Shown in pieces: positions 37,033 to 45,823 of a stretch of DNA of 64,000 nt (its first letter is position 1; the number at the start of each line of letters is the position of its first letter). The notes beneath the pieces are model-generated. The model was not told the DNA's origin and did not search any database. It was given only the letters and a program-made list of their open reading frames with translations. Location: assembly GCF_028368995.1 (NCBI RefSeq), contig NZ_JAQNDL010000004.1:504001-568000 (forward strand), in the 5' to 3' direction. The stretch comes from Nannocystis bainbridge (lineage in GTDB: Bacteria; Myxococcota_A; Polyangia; Nannocystales; Nannocystaceae). The translations under genes were made by a program, and so were the position numbers.

Positions 37033-37237
37033 AGGGCGAGGGCGGCGATCGCCGGATGCGCGGCAGATGGCATCGCTGCGGCGGCGGAGGTGAGGACGTG
37101 GTGGCGCTGCGATGGCGCGGAGGTCGCGGAGAATCGGCGAGGACGCGGCGCGAGGCCGTCTCGCGCGCGCGAGGCTGCGGGGCGCGTGCTTCGTGGCGCT
37201 GGATCGCAGCCCGGGGGTCGTGTATGGTCCGGCCGCT

Positions 37238-37314
37238 CGGGGCGTAGCGCAGTCTGGTAGCGCGCCTGCTTTGGGAGCAGGATGCCGGAGGTTCGAATCC
37301 TCTCGCCCCGACCA
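37238..37314 (+). tRNA. tRNA-Pro (anticodon TGG)
   Basis: 77 bases with encoded CCA. The acceptor stem is CGGGGCG with CGCCCCG; the anticodon stem-loop is CCTGC-TTTGGGA-GCAGG; the T arm has GTTCGAATC. All arms pair well. It lies about 200 bp after rdgB. Confidence 0.97.
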
Positions 37315-37363
37315 TTTTTGTTTCACGGCCCTTCGGGGCCTGTTCCACGGCCCTTCAGGCCCG

Positions 37364-37437
37364 GCGCCCATAGCTCAGTTGGATAGAGCATCGGCCTTCT
37401 AAGCCGAGGGTCCCAGGTTCGATTCCTGGTGGGCGCG
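37364..37437 (+). tRNA. tRNA-Arg (anticodon TCT)
   Basis: 74 bases; acceptor GCGCCCA with TGGGCGC, anticodon stem-loop TCGGC-CTTCTAA-GCCGA, T arm CCAGG-TTCGATT-CCTGG, discriminator G. The CCA is not encoded (TCG follows), unlike the neighbouring tRNA-Pro. It reads rare AGA codons. Confidence 0.96.
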
Positions 37438-37456
37438 TCGCGTTCGCGCCCAGGCG

Positions 37457-38245
37457 TCACGCGTGGGCGCGAGCGGCCCGGTAGGCGTCGGCGAAGCGAC
37501 GCGCGCGCTCGGGATCGACGGGGCCGCCGGCGCGACCGTCGGCCCGCAGGGCGCTGCCGACGATGACGCCGTCGCACAGGCCGGCGAGGATCGGCAGGGC
37601 GGCCTCGGTGGCGCCGCTGGCGACGTAGAGCGGGACGCCGCCGGCGGCCGCCCGCACGCGCCGCAGGTGCTCGGGGTCGACGGCCTCGCCGGTGCCGCTG
37701 CCGGTGACGAGGACGGCGTCGGCGAGGCTGCGCTGGACGAGGTCGCGGGTCTCGTCGGCGAGGTCGCGCGCGGCCAGCGGGGCGGAGTGCTTGACCGCGA
37801 CGTCGCCCCAGATCCGCAGGTCGGGTCGGCCGAGCTCGCGGCGCAGGCGGACGACCTCGGCGGCCTGGCCCTCGACGAGGCCCTGATCGGTGACGCGGGC
37901 GCCCGAGAGCACGTTGATGCGCACGCACTCGGCGCCGACGACGACGGCGACGGCGACCGCGGCGAGGCCGTCGTTGCGCAGGACGTTGATGCCGAGCGCG
38001 AGGTCGGGGCAGGCGTCGCGCACGGCGAGGGCGCAGGCGGTGATGCCGGCGATCGTGACCGGAGGGACAGGTCCCTTGAAGAAGGGGATGTCGCCGAAGT
38101 TCTCGACGACGGCGAGGTCGAAGCCGGCGGCGGCGAGGGCCTGGGCGTCGCGGGCGACGGCGCGGGCGATCGCGGCGACGGGCTCGCGGCTGCGCGGGCT
38201 GCCGGGCAGCGGCGGGAGGTGCAGGACGCCGACGAGGCTGCGCAT
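37457..38245 (-). CDS. BtpA/SgcQ family TIM-barrel protein
   Basis: 262 residues from the ATG at 38245. Family sequences: SLVGVLHLPPLPGSPRS at the start, GFDLAVVENFGDIPFF, VTIAGITACALAVRD, LGINVLRNDG, ECVRINVLSGARVTDQGLVEG and a phosphate-binding end (CDGVIVGSALRADG). BtpA was linked to photosystem I stability in cyanobacteria, but most members are uncharacterised and widespread. The barrel suggests a nucleotide- or sugar-phosphate enzyme. It is transcribed towards the tRNA genes. A 337-bp gap upstream (38246-38581) holds the two divergent promoters; no gene is seen. Confidence 0.85.
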   Translation of the reverse strand: MRSLVGVLHLPPLPGSPRSREPVAAIARAVARDAQALAAAGFDLAVVENFGDIPFFKGPVPPVTIAGITACALAVRDACPDLALGINVLRNDGLAAVAVAVVVGAECVRINVLSGARVTDQGLVEGQAAEVVRLRRELGRPDLRIWGDVAVKHSAPLAARDLADETRDLVQRSLADAVLVTGSGTGEAVDPEHLRRVRAAAGGVPLYVASGATEAALPILAGLCDGVIVGSALRADGRAGGPVDPERARRFADAYRAARAHA

Positions 38246-38581
38246 GGCGGCGAAGGTAGCAGCGATGCCGCGCGCATGCAGCCGCGCGGCTTCGCGGAAC
38301 CGACGCGGGCGAGCTCTGCGAGGAACGTCGCGGATGATGAGATGCGAGATCCGTCGGGCGCCGGCTCGCGGGAGTCGATGCCGGGCGTGGGTGTGCGCAG
38401 CGGGCTGCGCCGCGACGATGGAGACAGAGGTCGCCCCGCGGCGCGCCGTGGGCGAAGGGACCGATCTGCGGCCTCGCGTGCGCGCGTGGCCGCGATCGCC
38501 GTTGCCGGGGTCCGGCGGTGATCGCCCGCACTTCAGGCGCACACGCGGCGACGCTAGCGTCGGACGCAGGAGGTGTTCGGC

Positions 38582-39661
38582 ATGCGGGGGACGTGGACGA
38601 TCGCGGCGGTGTTGGTGCTCGGAGGTTGTGGCGACAGCGGGCCGGGGACCGGCACGGGAGGGATCAGCGAGGGCACGACGACGGCGGCGTCGACCGATCC
38701 GATGACGACGACGACGGGGCCGACGACCTCGGAGCCGGAGCCGACGACATCGACGACGACCACCACCACGATGACGCCGACGACGACCTCGCCGACCACC
38801 GGCGAGCCGGCGGAGTGTCAGACGGCCGCCGATTGTCAGGCGCCGACCTGCCAGGCGCCGACCTGCGAGGCGGGGGCGTGCGGGACGATGAACATGGCCG
38901 AAGGGACAGCCGTGGACGACCTGCCCGGCGACTGTCGGGCCACGGTGTGCGACGGGGCCGGCGGGACCAAGGAGATCCCGATCGACGATCCGCCGTCGCA
39001 GGCCGCGGGCGACTGCAAGCTGGTGGGATGTCTTCAGGGACAGGTGGAGTACACGCCGGCCGACGACGATCTGCCCAGCGACGGCAACGACTGCACGATC
39101 GACACCTGCATGACCGGCGAGGCGGTGTTCACGGCCAAGCCGATGCACAGCCCGTGCGGGCCGATGGGGTCGCAGTTCTGCCACGCCGACGCGAGCTGCC
39201 AGGCGTGCAAGGAGGTCACCGACGCGTGCGAGGACTACGGGTCGGAGCCGCACGAGACGCAGGCGACCGCCCACAGCCTCGGCGAGATCACCGACGCCGA
39301 CGCCAACGGGTCGTTCGCGTGCGGCACGGTCCAGGGCGCCGGCGACGTCGACTGGTTCACGTTCTCCGGCGTCGACGCGTTCCTCAACATGGTCGACCCG
39401 TCGCGCACGCTGGTGGCCGAGAACGACGCGGGGCGGCTGTGCGTGTACATGCAGTGCGAGAAGGGCACGACGACGGTGACGTGCGGGGCCAACGACACGC
39501 CCGACACCGCGCCGCTGGGCCAGAAGGGCTGCTGCGGGCAAGGCACGGTGTCGCCAGGGCTGAACTGCACGGGCCTCGACGACTCGGCCAAGGTGTGGAT
39601 CAAGGTCGACAACCCGGACATGCTGGCCTGCGTGCCGTACCGGCTCGACTATCACTTCTAG
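38582..39661 (+). CDS. Thr-rich surface lipoprotein, Cys-rich
   Basis: 359 residues from the ATG at 38582, eight bases after GGAGG. Lipobox VLVLGGCGD. Residues about 20-85 are a Thr/Pro/Ser/Glu linker with runs of Thr. The mature part has 20 or more Cys, including CQTAADCQAPTCQAPTCEAGAC and SQFCHADASCQACKEV, followed by a pre-peptidase-like C-terminal domain (GDVDWFTFSGVDAF, VWIKVDNPD). This plan is common among myxobacterial outer lipoproteins. Ligand unknown. A degenerate 14-bp array follows. Confidence 0.8.
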   Translation: MRGTWTIAAVLVLGGCGDSGPGTGTGGISEGTTTAASTDPMTTTTGPTTSEPEPTTSTTTTTTMTPTTTSPTTGEPAECQTAADCQAPTCQAPTCEAGACGTMNMAEGTAVDDLPGDCRATVCDGAGGTKEIPIDDPPSQAAGDCKLVGCLQGQVEYTPADDDLPSDGNDCTIDTCMTGEAVFTAKPMHSPCGPMGSQFCHADASCQACKEVTDACEDYGSEPHETQATAHSLGEITDADANGSFACGTVQGAGDVDWFTFSGVDAFLNMVDPSRTLVAENDAGRLCVYMQCEKGTTTVTCGANDTPDTAPLGQKGCCGQGTVSPGLNCTGLDDSAKVWIKVDNPDMLACVPYRLDYHF

Positions 39662-39735
39662 GCGCGGGGCTGCGGAGCGGCAGCGGCGGGACGGGCTGCA
39701 TCGCGGGGCGGGGACGCAGTGGCGCTCCTGCTGGT

Positions 39736-39892
39736 GATGTCTCGAGGGGCGAGTGTGCTTCGATGTGTCCCAAGGGACATGTTGATCTCTCGTGCCTCGA
39801 TATGTCCCGAAGGACAGACGATCGCGCTTGCATCGAAGTGTCTCGAAGGACAGGTGGTCGAGGGCGCGATGCGAGGGGCAGGCTCGGCGAGG
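39736..39892. repeat. Degenerate 14-bp tandem array (about 10 units)
   Basis: Units in register lie at 39736, 39750, 39764 and 39778, again at 39801 and 39815, then at 39837, 39851, 39865 and 39879. Many lack CATG but keep the step and the tcNcgaagg part. The remainder of this 714-bp gap (39893-40375) shows no gene or clear signal. Confidence 0.75.
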
Positions 39893-40375
39893 GGGGCCGA
39901 CGTCACCGCGCGCTCGCGTGGCTCCGCGCGTCGTTCGGCAGCGGCGACGTCGGCGCCCGTCCGCCAGCGCGGCGATGATCTCGCGGGGGCATGGCTGCGA
40001 GGCGCTGCGTCAGCACCTGCAGTCGTCGCCAGCTCCGCGCAGTTGCGAACGTAACGGGCGCGCGTGAAGGCGTTTCATGCTCCAGGTTCTCGCCGCGCAG
40101 ATCGGGGCCGACCGGGTTCGTGGCATCAGCAAGAATCTCCGAGCGACGCGGCCTGGCCAGCAGACACGCGGCGGCGAGGTCGCCGGCGAGCGGTCCTCTG
40201 TACGAGCTTGCCGCGCCGTGCAGGCTCTCGATCGCGGGCCGTCCGCGGCGCGCCGACTGTTCAGATGGGCTGTAAGCAAAGGTCCCGGGCGCGCGCGGGC
40301 GGAACTGCAAAGGCCTTGCGACACCGTCGGCAACGACGTTCGGCTGTACGCTGGCGCGAGGTAGCAGGACGACGA

Positions 40376-41518
40376 ATGGCGATGCTCGAGCGACTCGATG
40401 CGGTGCGTGCGATCTTCAACAACCTCGAGGTCATCGTCTGGGCCGTCGACACCGAGGGCACCATCGTCGTCTCGGAGGGCGGCGGGTTGAAGTACCTCGG
40501 CCTGCCGCCCGGCGCGATAGTCGGCCAGAGCTTCTACGAGCTGTACGGGCAGAGCAGCGACGGCGTGAACAACCTGCAGCGCTCGCTCGCCGGCGAGACG
40601 CTGATCGTCCAGCACAACGATCACGGCCGGGCCCTCGAGTCGCGCTTCGTGCCGGTCCGCAGCGAGAGTGACGAGGCGGTGGTGGGCGTCATCGGCGTCA
40701 CCCAGGACATCACCGAGCGCCTGCGCAGCCAGGCCGAGCTGCGCGAGCAGGCGGAGCTGCTGGACCTGGCCCACGACGCGATCGTGGTCCGCCGGCTCGA
40801 CGGCACTGTCACGTACTGGAACCACGGGGCGGCGCAGATCTACGGCCACAGCCGCGAGGAGGCGCTCGGTCGCGACGTGCACGCGCTGCTGCGCACGAGC
40901 GGCGATCTGCAGGAGCCGCGGCGCCGGCTGCTGGCAGAGGGCTTCTGGGACGGCGAACAGACGCACACGCGACGCGACGGCCAGGAGGTGCTGGTGGCCT
41001 CGCGCTGGGTGCTGAAGCGCGACGCGAACGGTCAGTCGGCGACGATCCTGCAGATCGACACCGACATCACGGCGCGCAAGCAGGCGGAGCAGGCGGAGGC
41101 CCGCCGGCGCGAGGATCTCATCCGCGCCCAGGCGCTCGCCATCGAGGAGCTCTCGACGCCGCTGATCCCGATCACCGACGACATCTTCGTGATGCCGCTG
41201 ATCGGGATGATGGACTCGATGCGCGCGCAGCAGGTGCTGCAGACCCTGCTCGACGGGCTGGCCAACGGGCGCGGCAGGTTCGTGATCCTCGACATCACGG
41301 GGGTGCCGGTGGTGGATACGGCCGTTGCCCACGCGCTGCTGCGCTCGGCCCAGGCGGCCCGCCTGCTCGGGGCCGAGGTGATCCTGACGGGCATCCGCCC
41401 GGAGGTCGCGCAGACGCTGGTGAGCATCGAGGCCAACTTCACCAACGTGATCACGCGCGGCACGCTGCAGAGCGGCATCGCCTACGCGCTCGGGCGGCGC
41501 GGGCAGAGGACGCTGTGA
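40376..41518 (+). CDS. PAS-PAS-STAS protein, RsbR-like stressosome component
   Basis: 380 residues from the ATG at 40376. First PAS about 10-120 (IVVSEGGGLKYLGLPPGAIVG), second PAS about 125-245 (DAIVVRRLDGTVTYWNHGAAQIYGHSREE) with a PAC tail, a short coiled link, then a STAS domain (about 265-375): TPLIPITDDIFVMPLIGMMDSMRAQQVL and VILDITGVPVVDTAVAHALL, with the phosphorylatable Thr after Asp kept, and LTGIRPEVAQTL. This is the RsbR form that builds stressosomes with RsbS and RsbT, neither of which is nearby. The PAS domains would sense a redox or small-molecule signal. Confidence 0.88.
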   Translation: MAMLERLDAVRAIFNNLEVIVWAVDTEGTIVVSEGGGLKYLGLPPGAIVGQSFYELYGQSSDGVNNLQRSLAGETLIVQHNDHGRALESRFVPVRSESDEAVVGVIGVTQDITERLRSQAELREQAELLDLAHDAIVVRRLDGTVTYWNHGAAQIYGHSREEALGRDVHALLRTSGDLQEPRRRLLAEGFWDGEQTHTRRDGQEVLVASRWVLKRDANGQSATILQIDTDITARKQAEQAEARRREDLIRAQALAIEELSTPLIPITDDIFVMPLIGMMDSMRAQQVLQTLLDGLANGRGRFVILDITGVPVVDTAVAHALLRSAQAARLLGAEVILTGIRPEVAQTLVSIEANFTNVITRGTLQSGIAYALGRRGQRTL

Positions 41519-41556
41519 CGCGGGGAGCGGTCGCGTGAGTGGCAGGGTCTTCGGGA

Positions 41557-41680
41557 CATGCTTGAAAGGGCATGTCCTCGAGGACGGCGTGGTGAGCGAT
41601 CGCGCCGTGGAAACGTGAAAACAGTCTGGCCCTCAGGACATGCTCCTTCGGGCATGTCCTGAGGAGCAGGCGCGATCAGG
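41557..41680. repeat. Two 14-bp array blocks
   Basis: Block one: 41557 (catgcttgaaaggg) and 41571 (catgtcctcgagga). Block two: 41639 (catgctccttcggg), 41653 (catgtcctgaggag) and 41667, the last containing the stop codon (41676-41678) of the minus-strand phosphatase gene. Confidence 0.85.
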
Positions 41681-42299
41681 CGGTCGTGATCAGCGACGGC
41701 GGCAGGTGGCCGGTGTCGTTGTAGGTGATCAGCGCCTCGAAGTCTTCCTGGTAGACCCGGAGCTCGGTGATCCCGCAGTGCGAGCAGTCGAACCGGCTCC
41801 ACGCCTCGTAGGGCAGGCGCAGGGTGTGGGCGACGAGGTAGCGGATCAGGTTGCCGTGGGTGAAGATGACCGCGAAATTGGTCTGCTTCGGGGTGCGGAA
41901 GAAGCGGTCGCGGACCTTGTCGACCTGCTTGACGGTCATGGCCCGGTCCTCGGGGCTGGTGAACGGCAGGCCGGGGTGGACGCCGAACTCGGCCACGCGG
42001 TTGGCGTCGACCACCGGCAGGACCTCGTGCAGGTACGGCTTGACCTTGATCCGGTCGATGTGGAGCTCGTGGGCGGCGATCTCGGCGGTCTGCAGGGCGC
42101 GCGGCCAGGGGCTCGAGAACAGGCCCTCGAACTTGCCTTGCGCGGCGTCGAGGATCTGCGCCAGGCGCCGACCGGTGCGCACGGCCTGGCGCCGGCCCAG
42201 CGGGGTGAGGCCCCAGACGGTGTCGCCCTCGTCGCCGATCCGCTCGTAGTGGCCGTGCCGGACGAGGATGACCCGGCTGTGGACGACTTCGAGGCTCAT
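41676..42299 (-). CDS. Histidine phosphatase (phosphoglycerate-mutase-like)
   Basis: 207 residues from the ATG at 42299. The catalytic motif is RHGHYERIG near the start; GLTPLGRRQAVRTGRRL, FSSPWPRALQTAEIAA and the second His in VIFTHGNLIRYLVAH complete the active site. The overall plan is nearest to PGAM5/SixA-like protein or small-molecule phosphatases rather than glycolytic mutases. Substrate unknown. The next gene upstream (GIY-YIG) ends 35 bp away. Its stop lies in a 14-bp repeat unit. Confidence 0.85.
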   Translation of the reverse strand: MSLEVVHSRVILVRHGHYERIGDEGDTVWGLTPLGRRQAVRTGRRLAQILDAAQGKFEGLFSSPWPRALQTAEIAAHELHIDRIKVKPYLHEVLPVVDANRVAEFGVHPGLPFTSPEDRAMTVKQVDKVRDRFFRTPKQTNFAVIFTHGNLIRYLVAHTLRLPYEAWSRFDCSHCGITELRVYQEDFEALITYNDTGHLPPSLITTA

Positions 42300-42333
42300 G
42301 CGCGGCGGCGCTTGTAACACGGCGTCGCCGCGC

Positions 42334-42633
42334 TCACAAAGGAGTCACGGCGAGCCGCCGCAGCCGGCGCCACAGGGCCAGGTCGCCGGCGACGAGCCGC
42401 TCCTTGTCGGCCCGCCGGAGGGCCTTGAGCGCGTATTCCAGCTGCCGGGCGTGGCGCGGCAGCTGCTGGCCGCGCTTCCAGGCGACCGCCACCGGCAGCC
42501 GCCCGCGCGTGTACTTGGCGCCCTTGCCGGCGTTGTGCGCGGCGAGGCGGCGGTCCAGGTCGTCGGTGATGCCGGCGTAGAGCGAGCCGTCGGCGCAGCG
42601 GAGGAGGTAGACGATGTAGCGCCGCTCGGCCAC
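42334..42633 (-). CDS. GIY-YIG nuclease-fold protein (UPF0213 type)
   Basis: 99 residues from a GTG at 42633. YIVYLLRCADGSLYAGITDDLDRRLAAHNAG is the GIY-YIG core, with GAKYTRGRLPV after it; this is the whole length of UPF0213 proteins. Relatives are thought to be DNA structure or repair nucleases. It is followed by a histidine phosphatase and preceded by recQ on the same strand, so a small repair operon is possible. Confidence 0.85.
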   Translation of the reverse strand: MAERRYIVYLLRCADGSLYAGITDDLDRRLAAHNAGKGAKYTRGRLPVAVAWKRGQQLPRHARQLEYALKALRRADKERLVAGDLALWRRLRRLAVTPL

Positions 42634-42689
42634 GGGAGGGCTCCGACGATACACGCGATCGGGCCGGGGCGCGGAAGCGTCACGGGCGC

Positions 42690-44714
42690 TCAGCCGGCGG
42701 CCGCGATCACCTCGAGCAGGCCGGCGCCGTACTTGTCGGCCTTGGCCGGGCCGATCCCGTGGGCGAGCAGCAGCTGGTCGCGGGTGCGCGGGCGCAGCAG
42801 CGCGAGGTCGCGCAGGCTGCGGTCGCTGGCGACCACGTAGGGCGGGACCCCGTCGCGGCTGGCGACCTGCATGCGGTGGGCGCGGAGGCGCTCGAACAGC
42901 GCCAGGGCGGCGGCGTCGAGCACGGCCTCGGGCTCGTGCGTCTTTCTGTCCTTCGGGACATGTCCCAAGGGACCTGCCCCGGGGAGCATGTCCTTTGCGG
43001 CAGGTCGATGGCGCGGCGGCAGCAGCAGGCGGGCCGGCACGGCGCCGCGCATGACCTGGCGGCCGATGTCGGTGAGGACGACGACGGGGCGGTCGTCGCC
43101 GGTGAAGTCGACCCAGCCGGCGACGACGCAGCGGCGCAGCAGGCGGAGCAGCCAGGGGCCGTCGTGATCGCGCAGGGCGCCGAAGGTCGGGGTGTTGACG
43201 AGGCCAGTGCGCTCGAGCCGCTCGTCGGCGGCGCCGCGCAGCAGGCTGACGGCCGCCTGTAGGCCGAAGCGGCGGTGGATCCGGGCGACCGCGCTGAGCG
43301 CCTTGCGCACGATCAGGGTCGTGGCCTCCGGGTCGTCGTCGGCCTCGGCCGAGAGCTGGCGGCACACGTCGCAGCGGGCGCAGCCGCCGAGCGCCTCGCC
43401 CTCGTCGCCGAAGTGGCGGAGGATCGCGTCGTGGCGGCACGAGCCGCCCTCGGCCCAGCGCATCAGCTCGAGGAAGGTGTTCCACTTGTGCTCGACCACC
43501 GCCGGCGCGGGCGGGCTGTCGTCGCCGCCGCCGCGCTCGATCAGCCGGCGCCGCAGCGGCAGGTCGCCCGGGGCGATCAGCAGCAGACCGAGCGCGTCGC
43601 GGCCGTCGCGGCCGGCGCGACCGACCTCCTGGTAGTAGGCCTCGATCGAGCCCGGCGGGGCCAGGTGGATCACCGCCCGCACGTCGCCGCGGTCGATGCC
43701 CATGCCGAAGGCGTTGGTGGCGACGACGATGTCGAGCTCGCCGCGCGAGAAGCGGGCCTGGACCCGATCGCGCTGCGGACCCTCGAGGCCGGCGTGGTAG
43801 GCCTCGGCCCGCCAGCCGCGGGTGACCAGGCGCACCGACTCCTGCTCGGTGACCTTGCGGGTGGGGGCGTAGATGATGGCTGTCCCGTAGGACATGTCCT
43901 CGGCGTCATGTCCCGAAGGACGGGCGCCGGGGGCCCGGCCGAGCGCCGCCTCGAGCGTGTGGTCGATGAGGCGCTCGCGCGACCGGCGGTCCTCCTCCTC
44001 GGCGACGTGCAGGGCCAGGTTGGGGCGGGCGAAGCCGCGGACGATCTGCGGGGTGTCGGCCGGCAGGCCCAGGCGCGACAGGATCTCGTCGCGCACCACC
44101 GGGGTGGCGGTGGCGGTGCAGGCGAGCACGCGCGCGCGCGGCAGGTCGGCCAGGAGCTCGCCGATCTGCAGGTACTCCGGGCGAAAGTCGTGGCCCCACT
44201 CGCTGATGCAGTGGGCCTCGTCGATGGCGATCAGCGGGACGGCGATCCGGCGGCAGATGTCGCGGAAGGCCGGGGCGCCGAGCCGCTCGGGGGCGACGTA
44301 GACGAGCTTGTAGTGGCCACGCGCCATGGCCCCGAGGCGGGCGCTGATCTCGGGCCCGGGCAAGGTGCTGGCGAGGAAGGTGGCCGTGACGCCGCGCGCC
44401 TCGAGGGCCCGCACCTGGTCGGCCATGAGGGCGATCAGCGGCGAGAGGACGATGGTGGTGCCCGGCAAGGCGCTGCCCGGGAGCTGGAAGGTGAGGCTCT
44501 TGCCGCCGCCGGTGGGCGCGACGAGCAGCAGCCGCCGCCGCTGCATGAGGACCTCGATGGCCTCGGCTTGACCTGGCCGAAAGGACTGGTAGCCGAGCCG
44601 CTGCAGGGCGCCCAGGAAATCGGGCCCGTCGCCCGCGCCAGGCTCCTGACGGGGGCCTCCGGGGCCGGCAGGCCGAACCGTCGCGTCGGGCTCGTGGGCG
44701 CCAGGAGAGGTCAC
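42690..44714 (-). CDS. recQ: RecQ-family ATP-dependent DNA helicase with HRDC domain
   Basis: 674 residues from a GTG at 44714. Helicase motifs: FRPGQAEAI, Walker A PTGGGKS, LSPLIALMADQV, DEAHCISEWGHDFRPEY, TATATPVVRDEI, YHAGLEGPQRD, VVATNAFGMGIDRGDVR and QEVGRAGRDG. The zinc-binding Cys set is SCRHDAILRHF then GGCARCDVC. A degenerate RQC-like part and a C-terminal HRDC domain (ALFERLRAHRMQVASRDGVP) follow. It unwinds 3'-5' in recombination and fork repair. Two 14-bp arrays lie inside: one inserts GHDAEDMSYG just before the second RecA lobe (GTAIIYAPT), the other encodes the linker before HRDC. Confidence 0.93.
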   Translation of the reverse strand: MTSPGAHEPDATVRPAGPGGPRQEPGAGDGPDFLGALQRLGYQSFRPGQAEAIEVLMQRRRLLLVAPTGGGKSLTFQLPGSALPGTTIVLSPLIALMADQVRALEARGVTATFLASTLPGPEISARLGAMARGHYKLVYVAPERLGAPAFRDICRRIAVPLIAIDEAHCISEWGHDFRPEYLQIGELLADLPRARVLACTATATPVVRDEILSRLGLPADTPQIVRGFARPNLALHVAEEEDRRSRERLIDHTLEAALGRAPGARPSGHDAEDMSYGTAIIYAPTRKVTEQESVRLVTRGWRAEAYHAGLEGPQRDRVQARFSRGELDIVVATNAFGMGIDRGDVRAVIHLAPPGSIEAYYQEVGRAGRDGRDALGLLLIAPGDLPLRRRLIERGGGDDSPPAPAVVEHKWNTFLELMRWAEGGSCRHDAILRHFGDEGEALGGCARCDVCRQLSAEADDDPEATTLIVRKALSAVARIHRRFGLQAAVSLLRGAADERLERTGLVNTPTFGALRDHDGPWLLRLLRRCVVAGWVDFTGDDRPVVVLTDIGRQVMRGAVPARLLLPPRHRPAAKDMLPGAGPLGHVPKDRKTHEPEAVLDAAALALFERLRAHRMQVASRDGVPPYVVASDRSLRDLALLRPRTRDQLLLAHGIGPAKADKYGAGLLEVIAAAG
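42945..43014. repeat. 14-bp tandem array (5 units) in recQ, linker before HRDC
   Basis: Units lie at 42945 (tctgtccttcggga), 42959 (catgtcccaaggga), 42973, 42987 and 43001. Minus-strand translation gives DMLPGAGPLGHVPKDRK. Confidence 0.9.
43879..43934. repeat. 14-bp tandem array (3-4 units) in recQ, between helicase lobes
   Basis: Units lie at 43879 (gctgtcccgtagga), 43893 (catgtcctcggcgt), 43907 (catgtcccgaagga) and a partial at 43921. Confidence 0.9.
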
Positions 44715-44765
44715 GGGCCGACAGGGTGGGCGCTCGCGCGCGCACGCGCAAGCAGGATCGCGCGG

Positions 44766-44846
44766 GCGCGAGCGCGGCGGGGGCCTGGCGCGAGCGCGGC
44801 GGGGACCTGGCGCGAGCGCGGCGGGAGCCTGGCGCGAGCGCGTGGA
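44766..44846. repeat. 22-bp tandem repeat, 3.5 copies
   Basis: gcgcgagcgcggcggggncctg recurs at a 22-bp step upstream of recQ, with single-base changes. It is unrelated to the 14-bp family. No gene is seen in the 250-bp gap 44715-44964. Confidence 0.75.
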
Positions 44847-44964
44847 CCGGAGGGGCGAGGCCCTGGGTGACCGGCGATGGTGGACGAGAGGGAAACGAGC
44901 TCCCCGCGGGCGGGCGGAGGGAGGCGAATGCGGTTCGTTCGAGAGGCCGGGAGCGCGGCGGGCC

Positions 44965-45804
44965 TCAGGGGGCGGGCTCGGCGGCAGCCTCGGCAGCGGC
45001 TTCGGCGGCGGGGTCGACGGGTTCGGTCGGGCCGCCGCCGAGGCGGAAGATGCGGGCGATGAGGCCGTTGGGGACCACGAAGGCGGCGATGCGCTGGCGG
45101 TCGACGGTCAGCTGCGGGCACTCGGGCGTGCGCCGGTCGGGCCAGATGTCGACGCCGGAGGCGAACACGCTGAAGCCCGGCTCGCCGGTGGCGCACTGGC
45201 CCGAGAGCCAGGCGTCGCGCGCCTCGTGATCCGCGAGCGCGGCCATGACGACGAGGCGCGGGCTGAGGGCGGGCAGCAAGATGTCGGCCCAGGTCAGCGC
45301 GACGACGTGAGCGCCGTCGACGGCGAAGGTGCGCGCGACGATCTCGGGGCCGGACGGCGGGTCGGCGTCGGCGGCCTTGGGATCGACGGTGGTGTCGATG
45401 CGCTCGCACACGAGGCTGACGATCTGGGTGGTGGCGAGCGGGGTGACGCAGGTGATGGCGACGCTGCCGACCTTGCCCTCGAGCTTCTCGTCGGTCCACA
45501 CGTCGAGCATGGCGGCCTCGCGGATCTGCGCGGCCAGCTCGCGCTCGCGGTCGTCGTCGGCGAGGTCGACCTCGGGGTAACTGATAGCGAGGGTGACCTG
45601 GCCGGGCCGGCGGGCGATCGATTTCTCCACCACGGGCACGTAGGCGAGGCCGTCGCTCAGCGGGGCGGTGGTGTAGAGCCGATCGGAGGTGGCGACGAAC
45701 AGCGGCGGAGCCCCGCGCGGCTGGCTCGACTCGGCCGGCGGCGGCCGACAGGTGGGCAGCGCGAGCAGGAGGAGGGCGAGGCCTGTATTTCGGGACAGGT
45801 GCAT
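44965..45804 (-). CDS. Exported lipoprotein, DUF3298/RsiV-like
   Basis: 279 residues from the ATG at 45804; signal TGLALLLLALPTC. The mature part (VTLAISYPEVDLADDD, DGAHVVALTWADILLPAL and FVVPNGLIARIF at the end) resembles the C-terminal ligand-binding part of DUF3298 and RsiV-like proteins, with which I compare it only by eye. It ends in an Ala/Glu tail. The start codon and the first residues (MHLSRNTG) are encoded by 14-bp repeat units (45782-45823), so the array forms the n-region of the export signal. Confidence 0.65.
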   Translation of the reverse strand: MHLSRNTGLALLLLALPTCRPPPAESSQPRGAPPLFVATSDRLYTTAPLSDGLAYVPVVEKSIARRPGQVTLAISYPEVDLADDDRERELAAQIREAAMLDVWTDEKLEGKVGSVAITCVTPLATTQIVSLVCERIDTTVDPKAADADPPSGPEIVARTFAVDGAHVVALTWADILLPALSPRLVVMAALADHEARDAWLSGQCATGEPGFSVFASGVDIWPDRRTPECPQLTVDRQRIAAFVVPNGLIARIFRLGGGPTEPVDPAAEAAAEAAAEPAP

Positions 45805-45823
45805 CGAGACAGGTCGGCGGACG
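45782..45823. repeat. 14-bp tandem array (3 units) at the start of the lipoprotein gene
   Basis: Units lie at 45782 (cctgtatttcggga), 45796 (caggtgcatcgaga) and 45810 (caggtcggcggacg). The start codon of the minus-strand gene is within the second unit. Confidence 0.8.

Noticed and set aside
36880..37371. Minus-strand peptides across the tRNA genes (REDSNLRHPAPKAGALPD)
   Set aside because: This is the antisense translation of tRNA-Pro, a familiar artefact.
39893..40375. Gene in the 480-bp gap before the PAS-STAS gene
   Set aside because: All frames give Arg/Ala-rich sequence with no signal, domain or ribosome binding site.
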